Origin: VAZQ01 sp963725065
Lineage (GTDB): Bacteria > Pseudomonadota > Alphaproteobacteria > Rhizobiales > Xanthobacteraceae
Length of the DNA: 64,000 bases
Assembly (NCBI GenBank): GCA_963725065.1
Contig: CAVRXD010000024.1
Span: forward strand, 124,001-188,000
Reading direction: 5' to 3'
In this document: positions 17,296 through 26,380 of the stretch, in pieces
Position numbering within the stretch: the first letter of the stretch is position 1
Layout: each line of letters begins with the position of its first letter
The notes under the pieces: generated by a model
Database searches by the model: none
Told to the model about the DNA's origin: nothing
What the model saw: only the letters and a program-made list of their open reading frames with translations
Program-made: the position numbers and the translations under genes

Positions 17296-17796
17296 CTATT
17301 TCTTCTTGTTCGTCTTGCCCTTCTTGGCGGCCTTGGCGGGCTTTCCGGTCTTCTTGCCGACCTTCTTGCGGGCTGCGGCCGACTTGGCCTTGACCTTGCC
17401 GGCGGTCATGCTCCAGCCCTTCCAGTTGATGTCGAAGATGATGCCGTTCGGATCCCTGAACTTGCGCTCGAAGTCGTCGTCATCAGGGTCGCCGAGATCG
17501 AAGAAGAATTTGCCGCCGGCCTTCTCGATCTGCTTCTGTTGCTGCTCCAGGTCATCGCACTGGAAGCCGAAGTGGTGGATGCCCACGAATTCGCCCGGCT
17601 TCTTGATCCCGGAGCCGACCTCGCTCTTGTATTGCAGCAGCGCTAGGTTGATTTCACCGTCGCTCATGTAGACGCGATAGGCCGTCGGCCCTTCTGATTT
17701 CGGCGAGCGCTTGAGGCCGAACGCCTTCTCATAGAAGTCGGCGGTCGCGTCGATGTCCTTCACCGACAGTGCGATGTGCCGGATGCGTGCTGCCAT
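17296..17796 (-). CDS. VOC-family protein with lysine-rich tail
   Basis: A 166-residue protein. Residues 1-125 are one glyoxalase/bleomycin-resistance (VOC) module: IRHIALSVKDIDATADFYE with the first His, GIHHFGFQCDDLEQQ with the second, and DPNGIIFDINW where Asp replaces the usual terminal Glu. Residues 130-166 form a Lys/Ala tail (SAAARKKVGKKTGKPAKAA) like those of nucleoid proteins. GGAG precedes the ATG at 17796. Two VOC modules must pair for activity, so it is probably a homodimer; the substrate is unknown. The basic tail is not part of the VOC fold and may tether it to DNA, RNA or the envelope. Confidence 0.82.
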   Translation of the reverse strand: MAARIRHIALSVKDIDATADFYEKAFGLKRSPKSEGPTAYRVYMSDGEINLALLQYKSEVGSGIKKPGEFVGIHHFGFQCDDLEQQQKQIEKAGGKFFFDLGDPDDDDFERKFRDPNGIIFDINWKGWSMTAGKVKAKSAAARKKVGKKTGKPAKAAKKGKTNKKK

Positions 17797-17982
17797 GGGC
17801 TTTCTCCGTCTTGGTATTGCATTTCCCAGTGTGCCAGCTTCAGCACCGCAGTTCCAGGACCGCGCTCCGGCGGCCCTGCGGCCGCGCCATGGAGGATGGC
17901 AAGAGAACGACGCTGTCGCTTGGCCGACCGATTCTCGGGCGGAATTTACCAAACAGATACGATCTTGGTCCTAACTGGAGGG

Positions 17983-18195
17983 ATGGCCAACTATCCCACA
18001 GAACCGGCGGCAACCTGTGCTGGCTGTCAACACCGGATGGCAGCCGTGGACCGCAAGCCAATTCTGTTCACCGACGGCCTGGTCGACGTGACCTACATGT
18101 GCGACTGGTGCGGCACCGAGACGAAGCGCGCCGTCAGGGAACCGGGGCGTGCCGGCCGCGTGCGCAACGGCGAACGCCGCGGGTTGGTCGCCTAG
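17983..18195 (+). CDS. Small zinc-ribbon-like protein
   Basis: A 70-residue protein with two CxxC pairs, CAGC at 11-14 and CDWC at about 46-49, spaced like a zinc ribbon, and a basic C-terminal tail (REPGRAGRVRNGERRG). CTGGAGGG lies just before the ATG, unusually close. A role in nucleic-acid binding is inferred from fold and charge only. It has no clear operon partner. Confidence 0.65.
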   Translation: MANYPTEPAATCAGCQHRMAAVDRKPILFTDGLVDVTYMCDWCGTETKRAVREPGRAGRVRNGERRGLVA

Positions 18196-18262
18196 CGACC
18201 GCTTCCACGCGCCGGTTCCGGTCACAACCGCAGGCGGAAAGCCGCGCGCGGCGCGCGTGCCG

Positions 18263-19516
18263 TCAGCGTCCCTCCGAATACGGCAGCAGCAATCGCCCCG
18301 ACGCCAAATCCTTCGGGTAGACGATCACCTGCGTGCCCGGCTTCTTGAACTGATCGAGCCCGCTTCCCTTGACGTTCTGATACTGCACCCACAGCACGCG
18401 CGGGTTCTTCCACTCGCCGTTCGGCGCATATTCGACCTTGCCGACGATGGTATCGAAGCTGTGGGTCCTGATGTACTCCCCGAGCTTTTTCTGGTCGAGG
18501 CTGCCGACCGCCGTCACCGCCTGTTCCAGCACCTGGCCGTTCGCGTAGGCGAAGGGCGGAATGAAATAGCCCAGCAGGTCGGCGCCGATCGAGGGCGCCT
18601 TGGCCTGGTAGCGGGCAAGGAAGCTTTCGATGCCCTTGAACGGTACCGTGGGCTCCGGGACGTAGAAATCGTAGTCGACGATCCGGTTGAGCAACTCGCC
18701 GAGTTGGGTCTTGATGGCGGCGTATTGCAATCCGACCATGCCGCCGCCGAACAGCTTGGTTTTCAGCCCGATTTCGTTCGCCGCCCGCGCTATGCCGACC
18801 GTCTCGGTCGGATAGGACGCGATGTAGACGAAATCCGGATTGCTCGCCTGGATGCCGCGCACGATCGGGGCGAAGTCGACGGTGTTCGGCGGATAGCTCC
18901 GGTCGTAGACGATCTTGAACCCCATCTTGGCCGCGTTTTCCCGCGCGCCGTCCGCCGCCTTCTTGGCGAAATCGGAATCGGCGCCGGCGATGGCGACCGT
19001 CTGCAGACCCTGCTCCTTGGCCAATTCGAAAAAGCCGCGCGAGAATTCGCGCACGGCATCCGGCCCCGCCGGGAACATGGAGAAATAGTACGGGTAGTTG
19101 AACTCGCTGTTCACGGCCAGGGCGAACAATCCCAGCAGCACGTAGTTGCGCGGGATCACGACCGGCATCGAGGGCACTGACAGGTTGGTGCCGTAGCTGG
19201 TGAACACCACGTCGATCTTGTCGATGTCGAACAGCTTCGCGTAGATCGCGGGCACGACCGAGGGATTGCTCTGGTCGTCGTAGTAGACGAGCTTCACCGG
19301 CCGGCCGAGCAGGCCGCCCTTGGCGTTGATGTCCTCTTCCCACATCTGGTAGGCGGCGAGGATGGCCTTGCCGTTGGAGGCGAGGCCGCCGGTCAAGGGC
19401 ATGGAAAATCCGATCTTGATCGGTTCGGCCGCGCGCACCGCATTCGGGCCGAGCAGAGCCGGCAGCGCCAGCGCGGCCGCTGCGAACGCGTGTCGAAATA
19501 TCGTCCTCCAATACAT
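18263..19516 (-). CDS. ABC transporter substrate-binding protein, branched-chain amino acid (LivK) type
   Basis: A 417-residue periplasmic binding protein of the type I (Peripla_BP_6) fold. A Sec signal ends near ALLGPNAVRAA; the mature part starts EPIKIGFSMPLTGGLASNGK, the signature opening of the family. The two lobes and hinge are complete (INAKGGLLGRPVKLVYYDDQ, YIASYPTETVGIARA). Rhizobial paralogues bind amides, aromatic acids or other carboxylates as well as amino acids. Start ATG 19516. No permease or ATPase is adjacent; only the dehydrogenase gene lies upstream on the same strand, 44 bases away, so they may be cotranscribed. Confidence 0.92.
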   Translation of the reverse strand: MYWRTIFRHAFAAAALALPALLGPNAVRAAEPIKIGFSMPLTGGLASNGKAILAAYQMWEEDINAKGGLLGRPVKLVYYDDQSNPSVVPAIYAKLFDIDKIDVVFTSYGTNLSVPSMPVVIPRNYVLLGLFALAVNSEFNYPYYFSMFPAGPDAVREFSRGFFELAKEQGLQTVAIAGADSDFAKKAADGARENAAKMGFKIVYDRSYPPNTVDFAPIVRGIQASNPDFVYIASYPTETVGIARAANEIGLKTKLFGGGMVGLQYAAIKTQLGELLNRIVDYDFYVPEPTVPFKGIESFLARYQAKAPSIGADLLGYFIPPFAYANGQVLEQAVTAVGSLDQKKLGEYIRTHSFDTIVGKVEYAPNGEWKNPRVLWVQYQNVKGSGLDQFKKPGTQVIVYPKDLASGRLLLPYSEGR

Positions 19517-19560
19517 CGGTTTCGCTCCCTTGACGTTGTTGTTCGTCGCTTTGCAGTCGT

Positions 19561-20439
19561 TCAGTCGCCGAGGCCGGCCTTGCGCGCCGCCACGCGCGCA
19601 ATCGCCGACCAGTCCTTGTCGGCATCGCCGTTGGCGATGGCATCGAGAAACGCGTCACGCAAGACGCTGGCGAAGGGTAGCGGCACGTTGGCCTGCTCGC
19701 CCGCCTTGAGCGCGAGGTTCACGTCCTTCATGCCGAGAACAAGGTCGAAACCTGGCGGCACGTATTGCTGGCCGCCGATCGCGCGGCCGTAGCCCTGATA
19801 GACCGGCACGTTGAACAGGGACGTGATGATGACGTCGAGCACGTCGGGCGCGGGCATTTGGAACTTGCGCAGCAGCGCCGCGGCCTCCGCGATCGCCTCG
19901 ATCGCGCAGGCCACCATGAGATTGCCCGCGATCTTGGCGATGTTGGCGTGACGCGGCTCCGGCCCGACCCGATGGGTCTTCTGGCCCATGGCGTCGAACA
20001 ACGGTTGCACGCGGTCGATCGCTGCCGCGTCGCCCGCCGCCATGATGCTGAGCTTCCCGGCCGCTGCGACGTCGGGTCGTCCGAACACGGTCGCCGCGAC
20101 ATAGGGAATGTTGCGGGCGCTGTGGGCGGCCACCAGCTCGTCAACGCAATCGAGCGAGACGGTTCCCATGTTGACGGACACTATCGCAGGATACGCGTGT
20201 CGCAGCAGATCGCCGTCGATGAACACCTCGCGCAGCGCGGCATCGTTCGGCAGCATCGAAATGATGGCGTCGCCCCGCACGGCATCTGCCGCATTCGCGG
20301 CAATCTCGGCGCCGGCACGTTCAAGCTCGCGCAACGGCTCGGTCGCCTTGTCCCATGCCCGCACGTGGTGTCCGGCCTTGAGCAGGTTCGCCGCCATGGC
20401 CTTGCCCATCCGGCCGGTGCCGAGAAATCCGACCTCCAT
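19561..20439 (-). CDS. NAD(P)-dependent beta-hydroxyacid dehydrogenase
   Basis: A 292-residue oxidoreductase of the 3-hydroxyisobutyrate / tartronate semialdehyde reductase family. The Rossmann motif GFLGTGRMGKAMA is at the N-terminus, the substrate-binding stretch appears as SVNMGTVS with the flexible loop YVAATVFGRP, and the catalytic lysine is in KIAGNLM. The family reduces or oxidises short beta-hydroxyacids with NAD(P). ATG 20439 has AGGGGTGGC upstream; longer starts are rejected. The LivK-type gene is 44 bases downstream, so the imported compound may be processed by this enzyme. Confidence 0.9.
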   Translation of the reverse strand: MEVGFLGTGRMGKAMAANLLKAGHHVRAWDKATEPLRELERAGAEIAANAADAVRGDAIISMLPNDAALREVFIDGDLLRHAYPAIVSVNMGTVSLDCVDELVAAHSARNIPYVAATVFGRPDVAAAGKLSIMAAGDAAAIDRVQPLFDAMGQKTHRVGPEPRHANIAKIAGNLMVACAIEAIAEAAALLRKFQMPAPDVLDVIITSLFNVPVYQGYGRAIGGQQYVPPGFDLVLGMKDVNLALKAGEQANVPLPFASVLRDAFLDAIANGDADKDWSAIARVAARKAGLGD

Positions 20440-20622
20440 CGTTGCCACCCCTTGCCGCCAAACTTTACGGGCACGCGTGGCGCCCCGTCGCTCGCGGTCA
20501 CGTTCGACCTTCGCCTGTCGCGAGCATACCACTTTGCGTCGGGCACGCGCGGCTGTCAGCAGAGGGTGGAACAAGTTCATCCGCAAGTCATTAGAGCGTC
20601 ACCCTGTCGATGGAGAATCGAG

Positions 20623-20851
20623 ATGAGAACACCGTGGGTATTGCCGGTCTTGCTGCTGTCCGCGCTGGTGACGCCGGCCTCAGCCAAGGGGTTGTCTGAA
20701 AGGCGCGGTCGTCGGCGGTGTCGCCGGCCACTATGCCGGCCATCACGGCGTCATCGGCGCGGCGGCGGGCTGTCTCATCGGACGTCATCAAGCGAAGAAA
20801 CGCGCGCACCTGCAGCAGGATATGCGGCACGCTGACCCCGGCAGGATCTGA
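20623..20851 (+). pseudogene. Glycine-zipper small exported protein gene, frameshifted
   Basis: ATG 20623, preceded by GGAGA, starts a clean signal peptide (MRTPWVLPVLLLSALVTPASA). After AKG the frame breaks, and removing one base at 20687-20693 (a GGGGTT run) gives CLKGAVVGGVAGHYAGHHG, then VIGAAAGCLIGRHQAKK to a stop at 20851. The corrected product of about 75 residues is a glycine-zipper protein with a GxxxG-rich hydrophobic hairpin, a class common in rhizobial envelopes. In the given sequence the frame is broken. Confidence 0.72.
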
Positions 20852-21057
20852 TCCCGTCGGTCAAGAATGGCCGCGCGCCGCAGGGGATTTTCCCTGAGCG
20901 AGGACCGACACGGTGCGTACGCCGTGAAAATTAACATCTGCCGCCCCGGAACGGTGGCCGGCGCTGCACGTTGACCGATGCGGCGGTTCCCGTCGGGGGA
21001 GTCAGCCGTGCCGCCCCAATCAGGAGCCACGCAAACCGGAGGCGAAGTGACCCGGCC

Positions 21058-21342
21058 ATGACGACCTATCCCGTGGAATTTTATAGACGTTCCGAACGGC
21101 AATGGGCGCGTCGCGCCCAAGCGTCGCGTTCATCCGAACTTGGATCGAGTGAGCTCATGTCGAGCGCGCCCTCGGTTCGTGCATATGGTTCGCAGCCCGC
21201 TAGCGAGCGACCGGATTTTTCCATGAGCCTTGCTGTTCAATCGGAGTACGTTCGCTGCTGCCGAATCGGCAAAAAAGTGCCGGACCTAGCACCACTCGGA
21301 GTTGTGGCTCCGGCCCCGCCACGCCGAAGGGCGGGAAGCTAG
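21058..21342 (+). CDS. Hypothetical protein (94 aa)
   Basis: A 94-residue frame starting MTTYPVEFYRRSERQWARRA, an N-terminus that looks like a real small soluble rhizobial protein. The second half is less convincing and may contain a frameshift. Its stop TAG abuts the ATG of the BrkB-family gene (TAGATG), which argues for coupling. GGAGG is 18 bases upstream of the ATG, too far to be ideal. Confidence 0.4.
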   Translation: MTTYPVEFYRRSERQWARRAQASRSSELGSSELMSSAPSVRAYGSQPASERPDFSMSLAVQSEYVRCCRIGKKVPDLAPLGVVAPAPPRRRAGS

Positions 21343-22539
21343 ATGCCGGCGGTGCGCGCAGTCGCGGCCGCGCGCAAGCCGGGTGGGCGGGAGGGGCGCT
21401 CGGGCGACCTGATCAAGCCTCTCATTGTTTATGCTTTGCTCTCCCTGATTGCCGCGACCCGGCGGCCATTGGGCGCAGGCAAATCCGATCCGACGGCTCG
21501 TCTGTCGGATGGCGGGCGTCCTGCAACCGGTGCATTCGGAGCCACTCGCAGTACGGACGAGCCGCGCAGCGTCCAGCACGATCGAGCCCGTGAGGATGAT
21601 CGAGGTCGACGGGCGAGCGCGCCGTGGCAAATCCCTTGGCCGGGATGGAAGGACATCTTCTGGCGTACCTATGGCCAGATCGGCGAGGACCGTCTCCTTG
21701 CGGTCGCGGCGGGTGTGGTGTTCTACGGATTGCTCGCGTTGTTTCCTGCGGTCACCGCTTTCGTGTCGCTTTATGGTCTGTTCGCGAAAGCGTCGACCAT
21801 CAATGAACACCTCTCGCTTGTCAGCGGCCTGATGCCGGGAGGTGGGGTGGAGATCATCCAGGAGCAGGTGAACCGTATCGCCGCGAAGGGCGAAACCAAG
21901 CTTGGTTTCGCATTCGCGTTCGGTCTGGCGCTGGCGCTCTGGAGCGCCAATGCCGGAATGAAGGCGCTCATCGACGCGCTCAATGTGATCTACGACGAGA
22001 AGGAGAAGCGCGGCTTCATCAAGCTCAATTTCCTCTCTCTGATCCTGACCGCGGGAGGCCTCCTGGCCATCCTGACCGCTGTCGGGGCGATCGTGGTATT
22101 GCCTGTCGTCCTGTCCTATGTCGGTCTGGGCGGATGGACCGAGATGCTGCTTCGCCTGTTGCGCTGGCCAGTGCTGCTCTTCGTGGTGATCTTCGGTCTG
22201 GCCGTGCTCTACCGTTTCGGTCCGAGCCGGCAACATCCTCGCTGGGAATGGCTTTCGGCAGGAAGCGTGGCGGCCGCAGTCGCGTGGCTTGCAAGCTCGG
22301 CGTTGCTGTCGTGGTACCTGGCGAACTTCGCAAACTACGATGCGACCTATGGCTCGCTGGGCGCCGCCATCGGCATGATGATGTGGATGTGGGTTTCCTC
22401 CATCGTCATCCTGGTCGGCGCCGAACTCAATTCCGAGGTCGAGCATCAGACCGCCCGCAACTCCACGACCGGCCCCGAACGGCCGCTCGGCCAACGCGGG
22501 GCGGCGATGGCGGACACGGTTGGAGCGGCCGCGAGTTGA
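21343..22539 (+). CDS. YihY/BrkB-family membrane protein
   Basis: A 398-residue inner-membrane protein. The first 100 residues are polar, and the YihY/BrkB domain begins at GWKDIFWRTYGQIGEDRLLAVAAGVVFY. About six membrane helices follow, with family motifs LLALFPAVTAFVSLYGL, WSANAGMKALIDALNVIYDE and YGSLGAAIGMMMWMW. Members were proposed as virulence factors or transporters but have no settled function. The start is uncertain because the polar N-terminal extension is unusually long; an internal start could be real. It lies immediately after a small hypothetical gene, and small broken genes follow. Confidence 0.88.
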   Translation: MPAVRAVAAARKPGGREGRSGDLIKPLIVYALLSLIAATRRPLGAGKSDPTARLSDGGRPATGAFGATRSTDEPRSVQHDRAREDDRGRRASAPWQIPWPGWKDIFWRTYGQIGEDRLLAVAAGVVFYGLLALFPAVTAFVSLYGLFAKASTINEHLSLVSGLMPGGGVEIIQEQVNRIAAKGETKLGFAFAFGLALALWSANAGMKALIDALNVIYDEKEKRGFIKLNFLSLILTAGGLLAILTAVGAIVVLPVVLSYVGLGGWTEMLLRLLRWPVLLFVVIFGLAVLYRFGPSRQHPRWEWLSAGSVAAAVAWLASSALLSWYLANFANYDATYGSLGAAIGMMMWMWVSSIVILVGAELNSEVEHQTARNSTTGPERPLGQRGAAMADTVGAAAS

Positions 22540-22580
22540 GGGCATGAGCCCGAAAAGGACAGAGGCGAGGAGGATGAGCG

Positions 22581-22817
22581 ATGCTCAAGTTTTTCTTCGA
22601 CCTGGCGGATGACAAGATGATCGACGACAAGAACGGCGTCTCGCTTCCGAGCGAGAAGAAGCGCGCGGCTACGCCGTCACGTTTACGCGTGAATTGATCG
22701 CGACCCACGGTAATTTCTCGGAAAGTCGTGGGTGCACGGTCGGTGCAAGTCTGCAACGGCAAGTTTGATCGCATCATGAAAGTGTCGTTCTCGGACCTTC
22801 CCGACAGCAAGTCCTAG
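22581..22817 (+). pseudogene. DUF6894-like small protein gene with two frameshifts
   Basis: ATG 22581, preceded by GAGGAGGATGAGCG, opens MLKFFFDLADDKMIDDKNGV, the N-terminal pattern of DUF6894-type rhizobial proteins. The frame then slips near 22660-22664 (one base missing), giving ARGYAVTFTRELIATHGN in another frame, and slips back near 22738-22743 (one base extra), giving VQVCNGKFDRIMKVSFSD to a stop at 22817. The two shifts cancel, so the original gene was about 79 codons. Read straight, translation stops after 38 residues. Confidence 0.65.
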
Positions 22818-22848
22818 CGGGCCGGCCGGCGATATAATGGAGGAGCGC

Positions 22849-23119
22849 ATGGACGCGGACGCCGACACCAATCTCATTGCTTCGGAGTTGATGGCTGTCC
22901 AAGGCATCCTGATGTGCGTCTTGCGACGGGTCGCTGCGATCGATCAGAACCTGGCGAGCGCGATCGAGAGCGGGCTCGACGACGCGACCAACCTGGCGGA
23001 GGAGATGAAGGTCGCGCTCGGAGAGGAAGCGACCGTCCGGAGAAGCGGCCGAAGCGCTGCGAACCATCGAGCGACTGCGGGCCGGCATCCTTGGCGCAAA
23101 CCCCGGCGGGACGGATTAG
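22849..23119 (+). pseudogene. Small hypothetical protein gene, frameshifted
   Basis: ATG 22849 has GGAGG 5 bases upstream. The frame encodes MDADADTNLIASELMAVQGI and a helical stretch LRRVAAIDQNLASAIESG to GEEA, then breaks. Removing one base at 23035-23041 gives GEAAEALRTIERLRAGILGA to a stop at 23119, a product of about 89 residues that is helical throughout. Read straight, the frame runs on into arginine-rich sequence that overlaps the next gene. It follows the broken DUF6894-like gene by 31 bases. Confidence 0.6.
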
Positions 23120-23171
23120 TGCGCGCGTCCGGCCGCACCGAGCCGGCGGCTGGTGCACAAGCGGTCGCCGG

Positions 23172-23927
23172 TCACCGGTCGCCGATTCTGAAGGTGAGCG
23201 CCAGCGTGATCCAGTTGGCTTGTTCGCCGGTCAGGTTGCGGCCATAGATGACGTCCCAGTCCACATCTTTGGTGGGGCTGTAACGAATTCCGCTTTGAAA
23301 GCGCGGGTTGGTCGTGCCGGGACCGACGATCGCGAACACCTCCGAAATGATGCTCCACTGGTCCGCGAAATTCCAGGAGACGCCCACGCCGCCGGTGGCG
23401 AAGAGCACGGCCGGGTCGGCGTTGTATTGCGCGCCGACGTTGATGTTGAGCCGCAGCTTCTCGCTCAAATCGAACGTCACCGGGACGGTGAAGATCGCGC
23501 CGTTGGCGGCGTGTCGGAACGGGTCGTAGACCACAGCGCCCGATAGCGCCAGACCGAAACCGCTCGGTCCGATCGGGATCGGCACGGTCTTGGCCGTGAG
23601 CGAAATGGTCGAAATGCCGTCGCCGTCGGAGCGCGCGTTTACCAGGTTGGTGCCTAGCTCGACTGGCGCACCAAAGTTGACCACGCAGGCCGGGCTGAAG
23701 ACGCTGATGCGGTCGCCGTTGCCCGCCGACGAGTTCCAGGACTCCACCTCGCAGGAGCCGACCTTTCCGATCTCGGCGTCGTCGACGAAGTAGGGACCGC
23801 CCAACCTTGCCGCGCCGGCCTTGGGGACCGGGATCAGCATCAACAGGACCGCGAGCGCGAATGCACCGGAGCAGGCGAACACCGCGCCTCGGCCGGATCT
23901 CTCGAGACAACGGCCTGCATCGCGCAC
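23172..23927 (-). CDS. Outer-membrane beta-barrel-like exported protein
   Basis: A 251-residue frame with a hydrophobic signal region (AFALAVLLMLIPVPKAGAA) and a mature part with many alternating strands, such as ISTISLTAKTVPIPIGPSGF, FDLSEKLRLNINVGAQYN and ANWITLALTFRIG at the end, typical of outer-membrane barrels. One pair of cysteines (GSCEVES, SPACVV) lies near the N-terminus. The GTG at 23927 puts 15 residues before the signal core and is uncertain. No ligand is known. The neighbours are small genes on both strands. Confidence 0.75.
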   Translation of the reverse strand: MRDAGRCLERSGRGAVFACSGAFALAVLLMLIPVPKAGAARLGGPYFVDDAEIGKVGSCEVESWNSSAGNGDRISVFSPACVVNFGAPVELGTNLVNARSDGDGISTISLTAKTVPIPIGPSGFGLALSGAVVYDPFRHAANGAIFTVPVTFDLSEKLRLNINVGAQYNADPAVLFATGGVGVSWNFADQWSIISEVFAIVGPGTTNPRFQSGIRYSPTKDVDWDVIYGRNLTGEQANWITLALTFRIGDR

Positions 23928-24145
23928 CGTCGAGGGTGATGAACGGCATCCCGCACGCCGGGACGCCGCGCCAAGCCGTTGTTTTTAGGGGTTGCGCGTG
24001 ACCGCCAATACATGCAATTCGCCCGAAGCGCTCCTTTTTGCGACGCCGTATCCCTTCGGCCACACCCGAGCCGGGACTTGCAGCCGGTCAAGGGCTTAGA
24101 GGCGCGAGCCGTGGCAGCTTTGCACCGACTGACGGTTAGACCCGT

Positions 24146-24244
24146 CTAGGGACCGGAGCACGCGTACAGGAGGAGGAGTGTCACCGCTATCGACACGATG
24201 ATCGAGCCGACCAAGCCAAACCCATTTGAGAAAAAGAAAAACAT
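24146..24244 (-). CDS. Small membrane protein (32 aa)
   Basis: A 32-codon minus-strand frame: MFFFFSNGFGLVGSIIVSIA, then VTLLLLYACSGP and a stop. It is almost entirely one hydrophobic helix, with phenylalanines at the N-terminal end. GGAGA lies 6 bases before the ATG, which supports expression. No named family. Confidence 0.55.
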   Translation of the reverse strand: MFFFFSNGFGLVGSIIVSIAVTLLLLYACSGP

Positions 24245-24323
24245 CTAGTCTCCAACGCGGCCCAGCCTGCATCGTTCCGATGCCGGCTGGCGTGGAGCGT
24301 GTCGGTTATACGCGGAAACTTCT

Positions 24324-24818
24324 CTAGTTCGGATCGACGATGGCGAATGAATCCAGGAACCGCCGTCCCAGCGGACTGCCCGCAGGTCCGACAAACAGCG
24401 CCTGTATCAGGCGGTTGTCGGCGAAAACGATCCTCGCTTCGATTTTGTCCTTGTCGGCGTCTTCGATCAGAATGCGCCGGGCCGGATAGCCGCCGATCAT
24501 GTCCGCTTTCGAGCTCAGCACGGTCTTGCCCTCGGTCATGCCCTTGGCGACGGCATCGAGCAGTGTGTTGGTGTCGAGCGGGCTCTTTTCATCCTTCGTG
24601 CCGTAGATCGCCAGGAACGCCATGTCCCGAAAACCGACAATCGCCTGATAGGCGGTATTGCCGGCTTTTGTTTTCTGCGTTTCGAGCTTCGGCTTGCCCG
24701 GCATTTCGATGCGGAATCCGATGCCGGCCGGCCGATATTCGTCCCAGGTTTGCGCGCGCGTCGTTGCCGGCAGGCCCGCCACAAGGCCGAGCGCGATCAG
24801 CGCGAAAGCAAAGCGCAT
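24324..24818 (-). CDS. Exported hypothetical protein (164 aa)
   Basis: A 164-residue protein with a Sec signal (MRFAFALIALGLVAGLPATTRA) and a compact soluble domain: WDEYRPAGIGFRIEMPGKPK, VGFRDMAFLAIYGTKDE and a final strand-helix unit SPLGRRFLDSFAIVDP. The pattern 'x-F-x-I-x-MPGKP' followed by a modified-beta domain is common in small periplasmic proteins of unknown role. GGAGG is upstream of the ATG at 24818. Cotranscription with neighbours is not evident. Confidence 0.78.
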   Translation of the reverse strand: MRFAFALIALGLVAGLPATTRAQTWDEYRPAGIGFRIEMPGKPKLETQKTKAGNTAYQAIVGFRDMAFLAIYGTKDEKSPLDTNTLLDAVAKGMTEGKTVLSSKADMIGGYPARRILIEDADKDKIEARIVFADNRLIQALFVGPAGSPLGRRFLDSFAIVDPN

Positions 24819-24996
24819 GGATATCCTCCAAGAAGGAACCTGTTGCCCGGTTCCGCGGTCGTCTCGTGCCCGTTCGGGCGCGCGCAGATTGAATCATAAG
24901 TCGCCAGCGGACGCCACCATGGGAAGCCGGCCGGTCGCACCGGCGACGAGGGTCGTATACCGTAGCCGCCATCCCGAGCAACGCGCATGACCTGAC

Positions 24997-25894
24997 ATGA
25001 TGGATGACTTCACGCCGGCCACGATCGAGACGGCGGAGACCGGCATCTTCGTGCGCTGGTCCGGGTCTGGTCCGCCGGTCCTGCTGTTGCACGGCTTTCC
25101 CCAGACGCACCTGATGTGGCGCGACGTCGCCCCACTGCTGGCTCGCAACTTTACGGTCATCTGTGCCGATCTGCGCGGCTACGGGCGCAGCGGCGTGCCC
25201 GGCCTCCGCGATGGACCATGCCCCATACGCCAAGCGATCCATGGCGCGCGATATGGTGACCGTGATGGAACGGCTTGGATTCCTGCGCTTCGCGGTCGCT
25301 GGACATGATCGCGGCGGCCGCGTTGCCTATCGCATGGCGCTCGATCATCCCGATCGTGTCGACCGGCTTGCCGTGCTCGACATCCTGCCGACGGAGACCG
25401 TGTGGGAGCGGGCCGATGCCAGGTTCGCGCTGGGCTACTGGCCCTGGTCGTTGCTCGCGCAGCCGCAGCCGCTCCCGGAGCGCATCCTGACGGCGGTTCC
25501 TGAAGCCATCGTCGATAGTGCACTCGGGGGTTGGGGATCTCCCGCCGCTGTGTTCCCGCCGGAGGTTCGTGCCGCCTATGTGGAGGCGCTTCGAGATCCC
25601 GACCACGCCCACGCCATCTGCGAGGAATACCGCGCCGCCGCGACGATCGACCGCGAGCATGACAAGTCGGATCGCGCGCGCGGTCGTCGGATCGTGTGTC
25701 CGCTCCTGGCCATGTGGGGGGCGCAAGGGCCGCTCGATACCTGGTACGTCGCGGAGTCCGGACCGATCGCGCTTTGGCAAGCCTGGAGCGATGATGTTCA
25801 AGGACATCGGCTCAACGCCGGCCACTTTTTCCCGGAAGAGGTTCCCGAACAAACTGCCGAGGTGCTGGGCGGCTTCTTCGGCGTCAGCGGATAG
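24997..25894 (+). pseudogene. Haloacetate dehalogenase-like alpha/beta hydrolase, frameshifted
   Basis: The first part (MMDDFTPATIETAETGIFVR to RGYGRSGVP) holds the HGFPQ oxyanion region. The frame then shifts near 25198-25203, and removing one G gives ASAMDHAPYAKRSMARDMVT and a continuous domain with the nucleophile in AGHDRGGRV, a tryptophan-bearing cap and the catalytic His in NAGHFFPEE, ending at 25894. The corrected length of about 298 residues matches fluoroacetate dehalogenase-type enzymes, which hydrolyse C-halogen or ester bonds. As given, the enzyme would not be made from the first start; an internal start could yield only the C-terminal part. Confidence 0.85.
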
Positions 25895-26018
25895 CGTCGG
25901 TCCCAGCCTGGGGATCGTTGCCGACTACGCGCAAGAAGAAGTGAATCGCCTGCCGCCGGGGGCTGTCGAATCCCAGGGATCGCGCTATAGTCGGCTTGTT
26001 CGTCTGGAGTAGAGCCGC

Positions 26019-26336
26019 ATGAGCGCTGGCAGGATGACGTGGCAGCTGTTGCGCGCCTCACGTTGGGCGCTGTGGCTCGCCTTTCTTGGCTATTGCTTCT
26101 ACGTGCACATCTTTCGCGAGGGGCAGTACAACCAGTTCGGCCATCTTCCAACCAGTACGGAGCTGACCATTTTCGGCCTGGCGAACGCCGCCGTTTTCGT
26201 TGGCCTTCTGGAAATGATGATGCGTGAACGCGCGGGCATCCCAAGGCCGTCCTACGGCTCCTCGCGCCAACCCGATTCTGCAGCTGCGCGACCGGGCCTG
26301 ATCGCTGGGCAATCGGCGCGCTGCGACGCCGGATAG
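26019..26336 (+). CDS. Small membrane protein (105 aa)
   Basis: A 105-residue protein with two hydrophobic helices, WALWLAFLGYCFYVHIF and LTIFGLANAAVFVGLLEMMM, separated by a polar segment, then a soluble tail. CTGGAG precedes the ATG at 26019. The family is not recognised. It follows the frameshifted hydrolase by 124 bases and may or may not share its transcript. Confidence 0.65.
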   Translation: MSAGRMTWQLLRASRWALWLAFLGYCFYVHIFREGQYNQFGHLPTSTELTIFGLANAAVFVGLLEMMMRERAGIPRPSYGSSRQPDSAAARPGLIAGQSARCDAG

Positions 26337-26380
26337 CATCCGGCCCGGATTTTCGCTGACGCTGATGGTCGGCGCGTGCC

